From Pedobacter miscanthi (GTDB lineage Bacteria; Bacteroidota; Bacteroidia; Sphingobacteriales; Sphingobacteriaceae), in contig NZ_QNQU01000004.1 in the NCBI RefSeq assembly GCF_003315595.1, positions 124,001 through 188,000 on the forward strand: a DNA stretch of 64,000 bases, given 5' to 3'. Every line of letters starts with the position of its first letter. Positions within the stretch are counted from its first letter, which is position 1. A program made the position numbers and the translations under genes. The notes under the pieces were generated by a model. The model did not search any database, was not told the origin of the DNA, and saw only the letters and a list, made by a program, of their open reading frames with translations. This document shows positions 1 through 8,302 of this stretch, in pieces.

Positions 1-2
1 AT

Positions 3-80
3 CCGGAAATTGCCGACGATAACGGCTTACAGTATCCACAGAACAAGTTTTTTAATATCGGTATTAAATTAACGCTGTAA
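3..80 (+). CDS. SusC-like TonB-dependent outer membrane transporter, C-terminal end (partial)
   Basis: Only the last 25 codons are inside the window; the gene starts upstream. The reading frame ends in the residues FFNIGIKLTL followed by TAA. This is the typical final beta-strand of SusC/RagA receptors, which end on a hydrophobic or aromatic residue for outer-membrane insertion by BAM. The SusD gene begins one base after the stop, as expected for a susCD pair. SusC forms the TonB-driven barrel that imports oligosaccharides handed over by SusD. The assignment rests on this short tail and on the neighbour. Confidence 0.8.
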   Translation, partial: PEIADDNGLQYPQNKFFNIGIKLTL

Positions 81-81
81 C

Positions 82-2004
82 ATGAAAAAGACTAATCAGA
101 TGAAAAAAATTATATATGCATTTGCTGCCATTGCCTTTTTGAGTTTTGCGCAGTCGTGTAAAAAAGATTCAGAATTTTTAGATAAACAACCTACCAGTAC
201 ATTGCCTATTGATGCGGTGTGGAAGGACCCAAACCTGGTACTTACCGTTGTTGGCGATCTTTATGATCGTTACCCTGATTACCAGACCATCGAAGCCTGG
301 TGGGCCTTTACCGATTTCGACGAAGGTTTTGCCTCGGCCAGCGGCGATTATTTCCGCCACCAGAATTTAGAATATGGTTACGATGCCTGGAGATACTGGG
401 ATATGGGTGTTTACGCTTATATCCGCGATCTGAATATGTTTATCAAACGCGGACAGGAATCAACAGCTTTAAAAGCAGAAGACCGTGACCGTTTCCTTGC
501 CGAAGCACGTTTTATCAGGGCAGGTGTATATTTCGAAATGGTTAAAAGAATGGGTGGTGTTCCCTTAATTACCGTTCCGCTGGACTATAATTATAGCGGC
601 GACCCGAGCTACCTCCAATACCCGAGGGCAAAAGAAACCGAAATTTATGATTTCGTGATCTCAGAACTTGAAGCGGTAAAAACCATATTACCCGATAATG
701 CAAGCGTACAGAGCAGGGCAACAAAAGCTGCCGCTCTGGCTATGGAATCGCGTGCGGCGTTATATGCAGGTTCTATTGCAAAATACAGCAATTCGCAGCT
801 TACCCTACCGGGTGGCGAAGTAGGTATATCATCGAGTTTGGCCAATGGCTATTTCACCAAAGCTTTAAATGCTGCAAAAGAGATTATCGATGGCGGTAAA
901 TATTCACTGTATAAAAAGAACCCTAATTTATCAGAAAACTTTGCTGCGCTTTTTACCGATAAAGGCAGTAACCCTGAAGTGATTTTTGCAAAAGACTTTA
1001 AATTAAAAACCAACAAAGTGCATGGCTTTACCATCGATAACCAACCACGTTCTTCCGCAGAAGAAGCACAGGGTGGCCGTTTAAATCCATCGTTAAATTT
1101 GGTACAGTCGTTCGAAAAACTTGATAATACCTACGCTTCACTGGCTTCCGTTGATGGAAGTGGCAATCCCATTTATTATTCAGGCATTACCGATATTTTC
1201 GCAGGTCGCGATGCCCGTTTGGCCGGTACCGTAATTCTCCCCGGAACACAGTTTAAAAGTAAAACAGTCGATATCTGGGCAGGTTACCAGCTGGCAGATG
1301 GCTCGATTGTAACAGGCGATAATTTCGGACAGAACAAAACCAATGTACTCCCTGGTAACACCGGTTCGGTACAGGTTGTGGGTGCCGATGGTCCGGTTGA
1401 TGGATTAGAGTTTAGTGCGCAATCTGGCTTTTACGTACGCAAGTATTTAGATCCGGCAACAGGTTCAGGCCAGATTGGTACACGAAGCGAAGTTTGGTGG
1501 GTACGTTACCGTTATGCCGAAGTATTGTTAAATGCAGCAGAAGCCGCTTTCGAACTCGGCGATCTGGCTACTGCAGCAAACTACATTAAACCTGTTCGCG
1601 ATCGTGCCGGATTAACCACTGCATTAACGCCCGCACAAATTACTTTCGATCGCATTGTACACGAACGTAAAGTAGAATTTGCTTTCGAAGGTCAGGAGCT
1701 TTGGGATATGAAACGCTGGAGACTGGCAGATAAAGTATGGAACGGCAGTAACATGTCGGCAAACGATTTTATCAATGCCACCAACATCGGCAGTGCTACA
1801 CGCACCAGCACGCAGGTTTTCGGTTTATGGCCTTACAAATATTATAACCCGGGCAATGCAAACCACTTAAAATATGTTTTCAAAGTAATTAAGCCTAGTC
1901 GCGTAACGGCTGCGCACCGTTTCCGTATCGGTAATTACTATTCTTCAATAGGGCAGGATGTGCTTAACGGAAACCCGAAAATTGTAAGAAACCCTAACCA
2001 ATAA
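82..2004 (+). CDS. SusD/RagB family nutrient-binding outer membrane lipoprotein
   Basis: 640 aa. A lipoprotein signal peptide ends at the lipobox AQSC, with Cys26 as the predicted lipidated residue. The rest matches the SusD/RagB layout: N-terminal TPR-like helices (SusD-like domain, about residues 27-230) and a C-terminal RagB/SusD domain. The latter includes the family-typical block VWWVRYRYAEVLLNAAEA and, later, a HERKVEFAFEGQELWDMKRW-type stretch. The protein caps the SusC barrel and binds glycan at the cell surface. It starts one base after SusC and is followed 11 bp later by a DUF3823-type lipoprotein. A second in-frame ATG at codon 7 is an equally possible start. Confidence 0.95.
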   Translation: MKKTNQMKKIIYAFAAIAFLSFAQSCKKDSEFLDKQPTSTLPIDAVWKDPNLVLTVVGDLYDRYPDYQTIEAWWAFTDFDEGFASASGDYFRHQNLEYGYDAWRYWDMGVYAYIRDLNMFIKRGQESTALKAEDRDRFLAEARFIRAGVYFEMVKRMGGVPLITVPLDYNYSGDPSYLQYPRAKETEIYDFVISELEAVKTILPDNASVQSRATKAAALAMESRAALYAGSIAKYSNSQLTLPGGEVGISSSLANGYFTKALNAAKEIIDGGKYSLYKKNPNLSENFAALFTDKGSNPEVIFAKDFKLKTNKVHGFTIDNQPRSSAEEAQGGRLNPSLNLVQSFEKLDNTYASLASVDGSGNPIYYSGITDIFAGRDARLAGTVILPGTQFKSKTVDIWAGYQLADGSIVTGDNFGQNKTNVLPGNTGSVQVVGADGPVDGLEFSAQSGFYVRKYLDPATGSGQIGTRSEVWWVRYRYAEVLLNAAEAAFELGDLATAANYIKPVRDRAGLTTALTPAQITFDRIVHERKVEFAFEGQELWDMKRWRLADKVWNGSNMSANDFINATNIGSATRTSTQVFGLWPYKYYNPGNANHLKYVFKVIKPSRVTAAHRFRIGNYYSSIGQDVLNGNPKIVRNPNQ

Positions 2005-2015
2005 CAGATATAGAT

Positions 2016-2717
2016 ATGAAAAATAAATTTTATTTCGTGATAGGGGCACTTATTGCTGTACTCTTTTCTTCATGTAAAAAAGATAATTACGATGCACCCG
2101 AAGCCGATTTTACCGGAAGGATTGTGTATAAAGGTGAAGCCATAAACGTGCAGTATGGTCAGGTTTTTTTCGAACTATGGCAATCAGGTTTTGGAAATTA
2201 TTCTGCTTTAAATGTGAATGTGGCCCAGGATGGCAACTATTCAGCGAAATTGTTTGATGGCAATTATAAACTGGTTTTCTCACCCAATCAGGGGCCGTTT
2301 CTTTGGAAGAAAAATGCCGCTGGCAGGCAAGATACCATTGCGGTAAACATTAATGGGAGTAAAACCATGGATATTGAAGTGGTTCCATATTACATGATCC
2401 GTGGAGCCTCGCTTACAACTGCTGCGGGCAAAGTAAATGGTTTTTGCAAACTCGAAAAAATCATTACCAATGCCGATGGAAAGGATATTGAAAGTGTAGC
2501 GCTCTACATTAATAAAACGCAGTTTGTAGATGGTAGCAATAATATTGCCACACAGCAAATTAACGGCGCTGCCATTGCCGACCTCAATAACCTGAACATG
2601 AGTGTAACCATACCAACGCTGGTACCCACTCAAAATTATGTTTTCGCCCGGATCGGGGTTAAAATTGCTGGTGTTGATGATTTGATCTTTACTCCGGTAA
2701 CCAAAATCAGTTTTTAA
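2016..2717 (+). CDS. DUF3823-type PUL surface lipoprotein
   Basis: 233 aa. The signal peptide ends at FSSC with Cys20 as lipidation site, followed by KKDNYDAPEA, a common start for Bacteroidota surface lipoproteins. The body is predicted beta-rich: an N-terminal region with the form of a carboxypeptidase-regulatory-like repeat (FTGRIVYKGEAI..., about residues 32-120) and a second beta domain. This matches DUF3823, whose members often sit directly after susD and are thought to be accessory glycan-binding proteins, like SusE/F. It is 11 bp after SusD, so co-transcribed. The binding role is inferred from position; no catalytic motif is visible. Confidence 0.8.
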   Translation: MKNKFYFVIGALIAVLFSSCKKDNYDAPEADFTGRIVYKGEAINVQYGQVFFELWQSGFGNYSALNVNVAQDGNYSAKLFDGNYKLVFSPNQGPFLWKKNAAGRQDTIAVNINGSKTMDIEVVPYYMIRGASLTTAAGKVNGFCKLEKIITNADGKDIESVALYINKTQFVDGSNNIATQQINGAAIADLNNLNMSVTIPTLVPTQNYVFARIGVKIAGVDDLIFTPVTKISF

Positions 2718-2753
2718 TTAAAAGAGAGATTATAAATTGGTTTTATAGATTTT

Positions 2754-2824
2754 GTCACGTTGAGCTTGTCGGAACGCCTTCTAAAGTATTATGGAAGGTC
2801 ATTCGACAGGCTCAGGCTTGACAA
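2754..2824. repeat. Imperfect palindromic intergenic repeat
   Basis: The left arm gtcacgttgagcttgtcgg is mirrored imperfectly by a right arm containing cgacaggctcaggcttgac, with an inner CCTTC...GAAGG pair. It can fold as a long hairpin in either strand. It lies 37 bp after the DUF3823 stop and before a GH43 gene. The wording of the arms resembles dispersed hairpin repeats common in Sphingobacteriaceae genomes. A role in transcript ending or mRNA stability is an inference. Confidence 0.7.
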
Positions 2825-2905
2825 TGCTACATTTATGATACATATAACTCCTTTAACTCCTTATTTCTGCCATAATCATTACCTTAACTGAACTACTCAT
2901 TCCCG

Positions 2906-3871
2906 ATGAAATTCCTTTTTTCCATTTTATTATGCTTTTCGCTTTGTTTTATTAATCAAAAATTGCTCGCAAAGCAATTAAATGATACCGTTTACCTGGC
3001 CGATCCAACCATTTTTGTTGATAAGGGCACTTATTATTTATATGGTACCAGCGGCGATGAAGGATTTTTGGTGTACACTTCAAAAGACCTTAAAAACTGG
3101 ATCAAAAAGGCAGAAAATAATGGTTATGCCTTAAAAAAAGGTGAATCTTTCGGGAGCAAAGGTTTTTGGGCACCTCAGGTATTTAAAAGAGGAAATATTT
3201 ATTATATGGCCTACACGGCCGATGAGCAGATTGCTATTGCACAAAGCAAAAGTCCGCTGGGCCCATTTAAACAGAAAAACTTAAAAGCCATTTCAGGAAG
3301 TGGAAAACAGATCGATCCCTTTGTATTTACCGATACAAATGGTAAAAATTACCTCTACCACGTAAAACTGATCAATGGCAACCGCATTTATGTATCCGAA
3401 CTTAAAAGCGATTTTTCTGATATAATTCCCCAAACCGCCAAAGAGTGTTTATCCGGTACCAAATTATGGGAAAATACCGCTAAAACAGACTGGCCGGTAA
3501 CCGAAGGCCCAACTATAATCAAAAAAGACAAACTTTATTATCTTTTTTATTCTGCAAACGATTTCAGAAATCCTGATTATGCTGTAGGTTATGCCATTTC
3601 TAAATCCCCAACCGGACCGTGGATAAAATATGAAGGGAGCCCCATTATCAGCAGAAAGCTGTTAAAATTTAACGGAACGGGTCATGGAGATTTTTTTACC
3701 GATGAAAACGGAACTTTGCAATATGTATTCCACACCCATCATAATAACCATAAAGTATCGCCAAGGGCTACAGCAGTTATAAAAGCCGGTTTTGTAAAAG
3801 ATGAAAACGGTATTTATCAGATGCAGGTAGACCCCGGGAGTTTCCGCTTTTTAATGCAGGGCATAAATTGA
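2906..3871 (+). CDS. Glycoside hydrolase family 43, secreted
   Basis: 321 aa with an N-terminal signal peptide (hydrophobic to about residue 20). It is a single five-bladed beta-propeller. The three GH43 acids can be placed: base Asp33 in LADPTIF, pKa-modulating Asp137 in QIDPF, and acid Glu200 in VTEGPTI. Typical activities are alpha-L-arabinofuranosidase or beta-xylosidase. There is no C-terminal accessory domain, so this is a minimal GH43. It is the first glycosidase of the PUL, after a 188 bp gap that holds a hairpin repeat. The subfamily and bond specificity cannot be settled from sequence by eye. Confidence 0.9.
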   Translation: MKFLFSILLCFSLCFINQKLLAKQLNDTVYLADPTIFVDKGTYYLYGTSGDEGFLVYTSKDLKNWIKKAENNGYALKKGESFGSKGFWAPQVFKRGNIYYMAYTADEQIAIAQSKSPLGPFKQKNLKAISGSGKQIDPFVFTDTNGKNYLYHVKLINGNRIYVSELKSDFSDIIPQTAKECLSGTKLWENTAKTDWPVTEGPTIIKKDKLYYLFYSANDFRNPDYAVGYAISKSPTGPWIKYEGSPIISRKLLKFNGTGHGDFFTDENGTLQYVFHTHHNNHKVSPRATAVIKAGFVKDENGIYQMQVDPGSFRFLMQGIN

Positions 3872-3999
3872 TTGTTTTTGTAGAAATATTGAAACAAATG
3901 GAAGCCGGTTTAAGAAAAGAAATCGCTTTTTTTAATGATTAAGGAAATACAAACAAACCGGGTTAAATTACCGGATGTAAACCTTTAAAACTGAATAAA

Positions 4000-5031
4000 T
4001 TGAAAATAAAACTACTTTTTACATTATTTTGCCTGTTGGCTATCGGAGGATTAAATGCACAAACATTTACCAATCCCCTTTTGCCCTCAGGTGCCGACCC
4101 TTACAGTTTTTATAAAGATGGTTACTACTACTATACCCATACCACCGGTAACCGTGTAGATCTTTGGAAAACCAAAACTTTAGACGGGCTTAAAAATGCC
4201 GAACGTAAAACCATCTGGAAAGCACCTGCCGGAACCATGTACAGCAAAGAAATCTGGGCACCCGAAGTGATGTTTTTAAGAGGAAAATGGTATGCTTATT
4301 TTGCTGCTGATAATGGTAAAAACGATAACCACCGCATGTATGTATTGGAAAATGCTTCAGCCGACCCAATGAAAGGGGAGTGGATATTTAAAGGTAAAAT
4401 TGCCGATCCAACCGATAAATGGGCCATTGATGGCGATGTGATCGATTTTAAAGGCCAGCTGTATATGATCTGGTCGGGATGGGAAGGTGATCAGAATGGT
4501 AAACAGGAAATTTTTATTGCCAAACTTAAAAATCCGTGGACGGTGGATGGAAACCGCGTAAAAATTTCTACTCCAAAATTTGATTGGGAAAAAAATGGCG
4601 ACTTAGGCGGTGGCGCACATGTTGATGTAAATGAAGGCCCGCAGTTTTTGGTACATGGCGATAAAATCTTTATTATTTATTCGGCCAGTGGCTGCTGGAC
4701 AGACTTTTACGCCTTGGGCATGCTTTCTGCTTCGGCAAAAAGTAACCTGCTCGATCCAAAATCATGGACAAAAGCAGATCAACCTGTTTTTAAGCAATCA
4801 CCTGAAAATGGGGTTTATGCACCAGGCCACAATTCTTTCTTTAAATCGCCCGATGGAAAAGAAGACTGGATTCTTTACCATGCTAACGATAAGCCAGGTC
4901 AGGGCTGTGGGGGCTTCCGATCGCCAAGGGCACAGCAATTTAACTGGAATGCCGATGGAACACCAAATTTTGGTATTCCTGTAAAACCGGGAGAAAGTTT
5001 AGCCATACCTTCAAACCATAATAAAAAATAA
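4000..5031 (+). CDS. Glycoside hydrolase family 43 (exo-arabinofuranosidase-like)
   Basis: 343 aa, signal peptide ending near LNAQ (residue 21). The start codon is TTG; no in-frame ATG precedes the signal peptide. GH43 acids: Asp33 in SGADPY, Asp144 in WAIDGDV, Glu212 in VNEGPQ. The opening TFTNPLLPSGADPY and the NEGPQ block resemble the GH43_26 group that includes exo-1,5-alpha-L-arabinofuranosidases; this subfamily call is from memory of the family and is moderate. It is followed after 16 bp by the GH5-like gene, so the two are probably translated from one mRNA. Release of terminal arabinose from arabinan or arabinoxylan is the likely job. Confidence 0.88.
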   Translation: MKIKLLFTLFCLLAIGGLNAQTFTNPLLPSGADPYSFYKDGYYYYTHTTGNRVDLWKTKTLDGLKNAERKTIWKAPAGTMYSKEIWAPEVMFLRGKWYAYFAADNGKNDNHRMYVLENASADPMKGEWIFKGKIADPTDKWAIDGDVIDFKGQLYMIWSGWEGDQNGKQEIFIAKLKNPWTVDGNRVKISTPKFDWEKNGDLGGGAHVDVNEGPQFLVHGDKIFIIYSASGCWTDFYALGMLSASAKSNLLDPKSWTKADQPVFKQSPENGVYAPGHNSFFKSPDGKEDWILYHANDKPGQGCGGFRSPRAQQFNWNADGTPNFGIPVKPGESLAIPSNHNKK

Positions 5032-5047
5032 ATCAGATATAACCGAT

Positions 5048-6127
5048 ATGAACCTAAAAAACTATGTTCTTCTTGCGGTAATGAGCCTTAGCGTAAGTAC
5101 AGGCTTTGCACAGAAGACAAAAAAAAGTACCGAACCGGCAAAAGTATGGTCGGTAGAAAAAGCAAATGCCTGGTATAGCGAGCATAAATGGCTAAGCGGC
5201 GCAAATTACATTCCCTCAAACGCCATTAACCAATTGGAAATGTGGCAGGCCGATACCTTTTCGCCTGATTTAATCGATAAAGAACTGGGTTGGGCCGAAG
5301 GCATTGGTTTTAATACCCTGCGCGTATTTTTGTACAGTAAAGCCTGGAGCCAGGATCCTGAAGGTTTTAAAAAACGCATGGACCAGTTTTTAAGTATTAG
5401 CCAGAAACATGGCATACAGCCTATGTTTGTGTTTTTTGACGATTGCTGGAACAAAACTTCGGCCATTGGCAAACAACCTGAACCAAAAACCGGTATCCAT
5501 AATTCAGGTTGGCTACAGGATCCGGGCGATCCTGCCTTTAAAGAAGAAGCCAATTTTCCGGAGCTTGAAAAATATGTGAAAGATGTGCTTGGCCATTTTG
5601 CACACGATAAAAGAATTTTACTTTGGGATTTATACAACGAACCCGGAAACAGCGGTAAACTGGAAGCTAGTATTCCTTTATTAAATAAAACCATTAGCTG
5701 GGCACGTGCCGTTAATCCCGATCAGCCGATCTCAATCGGTTTATGGAGCTGGGGTTTCGAAAAACTGAATGCTATACAACTGGCCAATTCGGATATTGTA
5801 ACCTATCATAATTACGAAGCACCAGAGTGGCACCAGCGCACCATCGACTTGTTAAAAGCCAGCGGAAGACCATTAATTTGTACCGAATACATGGCCCGCC
5901 CCCGCAATAGTCGTTTCGCTAACATTTTGCCTATGCTTAAAAATGAAAATGTGGGCGCCATTAACTGGGGCTTTGCAGCCGGTAAAACCAATACAAAATA
6001 TGCCTGGGATACACCATTGGCTGATGGTTCTGAACCAATTGAATGGTTTCATGAAATTTTTCAGCCCGATGGTACACCATACCGCCAGGATGAAGTTAAC
6101 CTGATCAAAAAACTCAATAACAAATAA
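5048..6127 (+). CDS. GH5-like clan GH-A glycosidase, secreted
   Basis: 359 aa, signal peptide ending at GFAQ (about residue 22). The body is a TIM-barrel glycosidase of clan GH-A. The acid/base is Glu198 in WDLYNEPG at the end of strand 4 and the nucleophile is Glu280 in LICTEYMARP at the end of strand 7. GANYIPSNAINQLEMWQ near the N-terminus is a substrate-pocket signature seen in cellulase-fold proteins from Bacteroidota PULs. Such proteins are often annotated as cellulase-family or 1,4-beta-xylanase, but the true bond is uncertain. It lies 16 bp after a GH43 gene. I do not assign a GH5 subfamily. Confidence 0.8.
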   Translation: MNLKNYVLLAVMSLSVSTGFAQKTKKSTEPAKVWSVEKANAWYSEHKWLSGANYIPSNAINQLEMWQADTFSPDLIDKELGWAEGIGFNTLRVFLYSKAWSQDPEGFKKRMDQFLSISQKHGIQPMFVFFDDCWNKTSAIGKQPEPKTGIHNSGWLQDPGDPAFKEEANFPELEKYVKDVLGHFAHDKRILLWDLYNEPGNSGKLEASIPLLNKTISWARAVNPDQPISIGLWSWGFEKLNAIQLANSDIVTYHNYEAPEWHQRTIDLLKASGRPLICTEYMARPRNSRFANILPMLKNENVGAINWGFAAGKTNTKYAWDTPLADGSEPIEWFHEIFQPDGTPYRQDEVNLIKKLNNK

Positions 6128-6140
6128 ATCCTAATTTACC

Positions 6141-6246
6141 GTCATTTCGAGCGGAGTGAAACGTAGTCGAGAAATCTATCTCGAGATAGATCTCTCCCTG
6201 CCCGAAGCAGGCGGGCATTCCAGTGCGTTTCAGTCGAGATGACGAC
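6141..6246. repeat. Palindromic intergenic repeat with perfect 18 bp core
   Basis: Outer arms gtcatttcgagcgg and cagtcgagatgacgac pair across the element. Inside is a perfect palindrome, atctatctcgagatagat, at 6174-6191. It begins 13 bp after the GH5-like stop codon. A second member of the same family occurs at 8196-8280 after the GH2 gene. Together they look like a dispersed hairpin repeat, probably forming a stable 3' end on the mRNA. Confidence 0.8.
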
Positions 6247-6328
6247 AGTATGTCAATGGTAGCCTGTCGAAGGACTGCTGATTTAATAATATTGCCAAAC
6301 CCAACCTTAACACACCAATTTTAAACCA

Positions 6329-8182
6329 ATGAATAAAAAAGTATCTATTTTCTTATCGCTGCTGGGGCTCTCACTTTCCCTATCCGCACAGCAGCAAGAC
6401 AAATCGTGGAGCATGGTAAAAGGAAAAATTTCCTCACCATGGGCAGATCAGGTTAATCCTAAAAGTGTTCTGCCAGAGTACCCACGTCCGCAGTTTGAAC
6501 GTACCGGAAACTGGAAAAACCTGAACGGACTTTGGGATTACGCCATTTCCGGAAAATCGCAACATCCCACCATTAACCAGGGCAAAATTTTGGTTCCTTT
6601 TGCTGTAGAATCTGCACTTTCGGGTGTAGGCAAAACAGTTGGTAAAGACAGCTTATTGTGGTATAAAACCGTATTTACCGTTCCGTCGAATATGAAAGGC
6701 AAAGAAATCCTGCTCCATTTTGGTGCGGTTGATTGGAGATCTACTGTTAGTATAAACGGCAAAGAAGTGGGCAAACACGAAGGTGGTTTCGATCCTTTCA
6801 GCTTTAATATTACCCCGTTTTTAAATAAAAGTGGCAACCAGACTTTAACCGTAGAGGTTTGGGATCCAACAGACGAAGGTCCTCAGCCAAGAGGCAAACA
6901 GGTAAAAAAACCTGAAGGCATCTGGTATACGCCGGTAACCGGTATCTGGCAAACCGTATGGATCGAAGCTGTAAATAAAACACATATCGATCATATTAAA
7001 ATTACTCCCGATATCGATCAGCAATCTTTAGCCGTTACGCCATTTTTAACAGGTGCTGCTGCCGGCGATCAGGTTAAAGTTTCGGCCTGGGATGGCACTA
7101 CAAAAGTAGCCGAACAAACCGGCGATGGCAGTGGTGTAATTACTTTAAAAATTGCCAATCCAAAACTTTGGAGTACTAAAAATCCTTTTTTATACGATTT
7201 AAAAGTAGAATTAACCGCTAAAGGCAAAAAAACAGATGAGGTGAAAAGTTATTTCGCCATGCGTAAAACCTCAATTGGTAAAGATCAGAACGGTATCCAG
7301 CGCATGTTGCTGAACAACGAATTTGTTTTCCAGTTTGGTCCGCTCGATCAGGGATGGTGGCCTGATGGTTTATACACTGCACCAACCGATGTGGCGCTGA
7401 AATTCGATATCGATAAAACCAAAGAAATGGGTTTCAATATGATCAGGAAACACATTAAGGTAGAACCTGCCCGTTGGTATTACTATTGCGATAAAGCCGG
7501 AATGCTGGTTTGGCAGGATATGCCGAGTGGTGATTTAGGTAACGGCTGGGAAAATCGCCCGGGTATCTTAGACCACGGATCGGATCAGAACAGAACTGCC
7601 GAATCGGAAGGATATTACAAAAAAGAATGGAATGCCATTATCGATGCACTTTACAATGTACCTTCTATCGTAGTTTGGACGCCATTTAACGAAGCCTGGG
7701 GGCAGTTTAAAACCGTAGAAATTGCCAAATGGACAAAGGAAAAAGATCCTTCGCGTTTGGTAAATACGGCAAGTGGAGGTAATTTCCATCCGGTTGGCGA
7801 TATCATCGATCTTCATAATTACCCACATCCGGCAATGCCTAGTCCTGATTATTTCGGGAAGGATTATGCCCTTGTATTGGGTGAATTTGGTGGGCTTGGT
7901 CTTCCGATCGATGGTCACGTATGGCAACAGAAAAACAACTGGGGTTACCAGAGTTTTAAAAATAAAGGCGATTTGTTTAATAAATATGCCGAGTTTACCA
8001 AACGTTTGGAGCGATTGATCCCTTTAGGACTTTCGGCCGGGGTTTATACCCAAACCACCGATGTAGAGGTAGAAACGAATGGTTTAATGACCTACGACAG
8101 AAAAGATATTAAGTTTTCGGAGGCACAGATGAAAGCCCTGCACGATAAACTGTATCAGATTAACGTGCCGGTTCAGAAATAA
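6329..8182 (+). CDS. Glycoside hydrolase family 2, secreted
   Basis: 617 aa, signal peptide ending near LSAQ (residue 21). Domain order: N-terminal jelly-roll sugar-binding domain (about 50-215), immunoglobulin-like GH2 domain (about 216-315) and TIM barrel (about 320-610). The acid/base is Glu455 in WTPFNEAWGQ and the nucleophile is Glu519 in LGEFGGLGL. It is shorter than LacZ (about 1,000 aa), fitting the compact GH2 enzymes of PULs, with activities such as beta-galactosidase, beta-glucuronidase or alpha-L-arabinopyranosidase. The substrate is not decided by sequence. Hairpin repeats lie on both sides of the gene. Confidence 0.9.
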   Translation: MNKKVSIFLSLLGLSLSLSAQQQDKSWSMVKGKISSPWADQVNPKSVLPEYPRPQFERTGNWKNLNGLWDYAISGKSQHPTINQGKILVPFAVESALSGVGKTVGKDSLLWYKTVFTVPSNMKGKEILLHFGAVDWRSTVSINGKEVGKHEGGFDPFSFNITPFLNKSGNQTLTVEVWDPTDEGPQPRGKQVKKPEGIWYTPVTGIWQTVWIEAVNKTHIDHIKITPDIDQQSLAVTPFLTGAAAGDQVKVSAWDGTTKVAEQTGDGSGVITLKIANPKLWSTKNPFLYDLKVELTAKGKKTDEVKSYFAMRKTSIGKDQNGIQRMLLNNEFVFQFGPLDQGWWPDGLYTAPTDVALKFDIDKTKEMGFNMIRKHIKVEPARWYYYCDKAGMLVWQDMPSGDLGNGWENRPGILDHGSDQNRTAESEGYYKKEWNAIIDALYNVPSIVVWTPFNEAWGQFKTVEIAKWTKEKDPSRLVNTASGGNFHPVGDIIDLHNYPHPAMPSPDYFGKDYALVLGEFGGLGLPIDGHVWQQKNNWGYQSFKNKGDLFNKYAEFTKRLERLIPLGLSAGVYTQTTDVEVETNGLMTYDRKDIKFSEAQMKALHDKLYQINVPVQK

Positions 8183-8195
8183 AATTTTATAAAAT

Positions 8196-8280
8196 CGTCA
8201 TCTCGACTGAAGTGAAGCGAAACGGAGAGATCTACCTAGATAGATTTCTCGACTGCGCTGCGCTCCCCTCGAAATGACGA
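8196..8280. repeat. Palindromic intergenic repeat (second copy)
   Basis: Begins cgtcatctcgactg and ends ctcgaaatgacga, giving complementary arms around an inner segment with tctacctagatagat. It starts 13 bp after the GH2 stop, the same offset as the copy at 6141 after the previous gene. The two copies share arms but in opposite orientation. A T-run follows at 8281, so it may act as a terminator or an mRNA 3' stabiliser. Confidence 0.8.
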
Positions 8281-8302
8281 TTTTTTTGGTATAGATCTAT
8301 TA

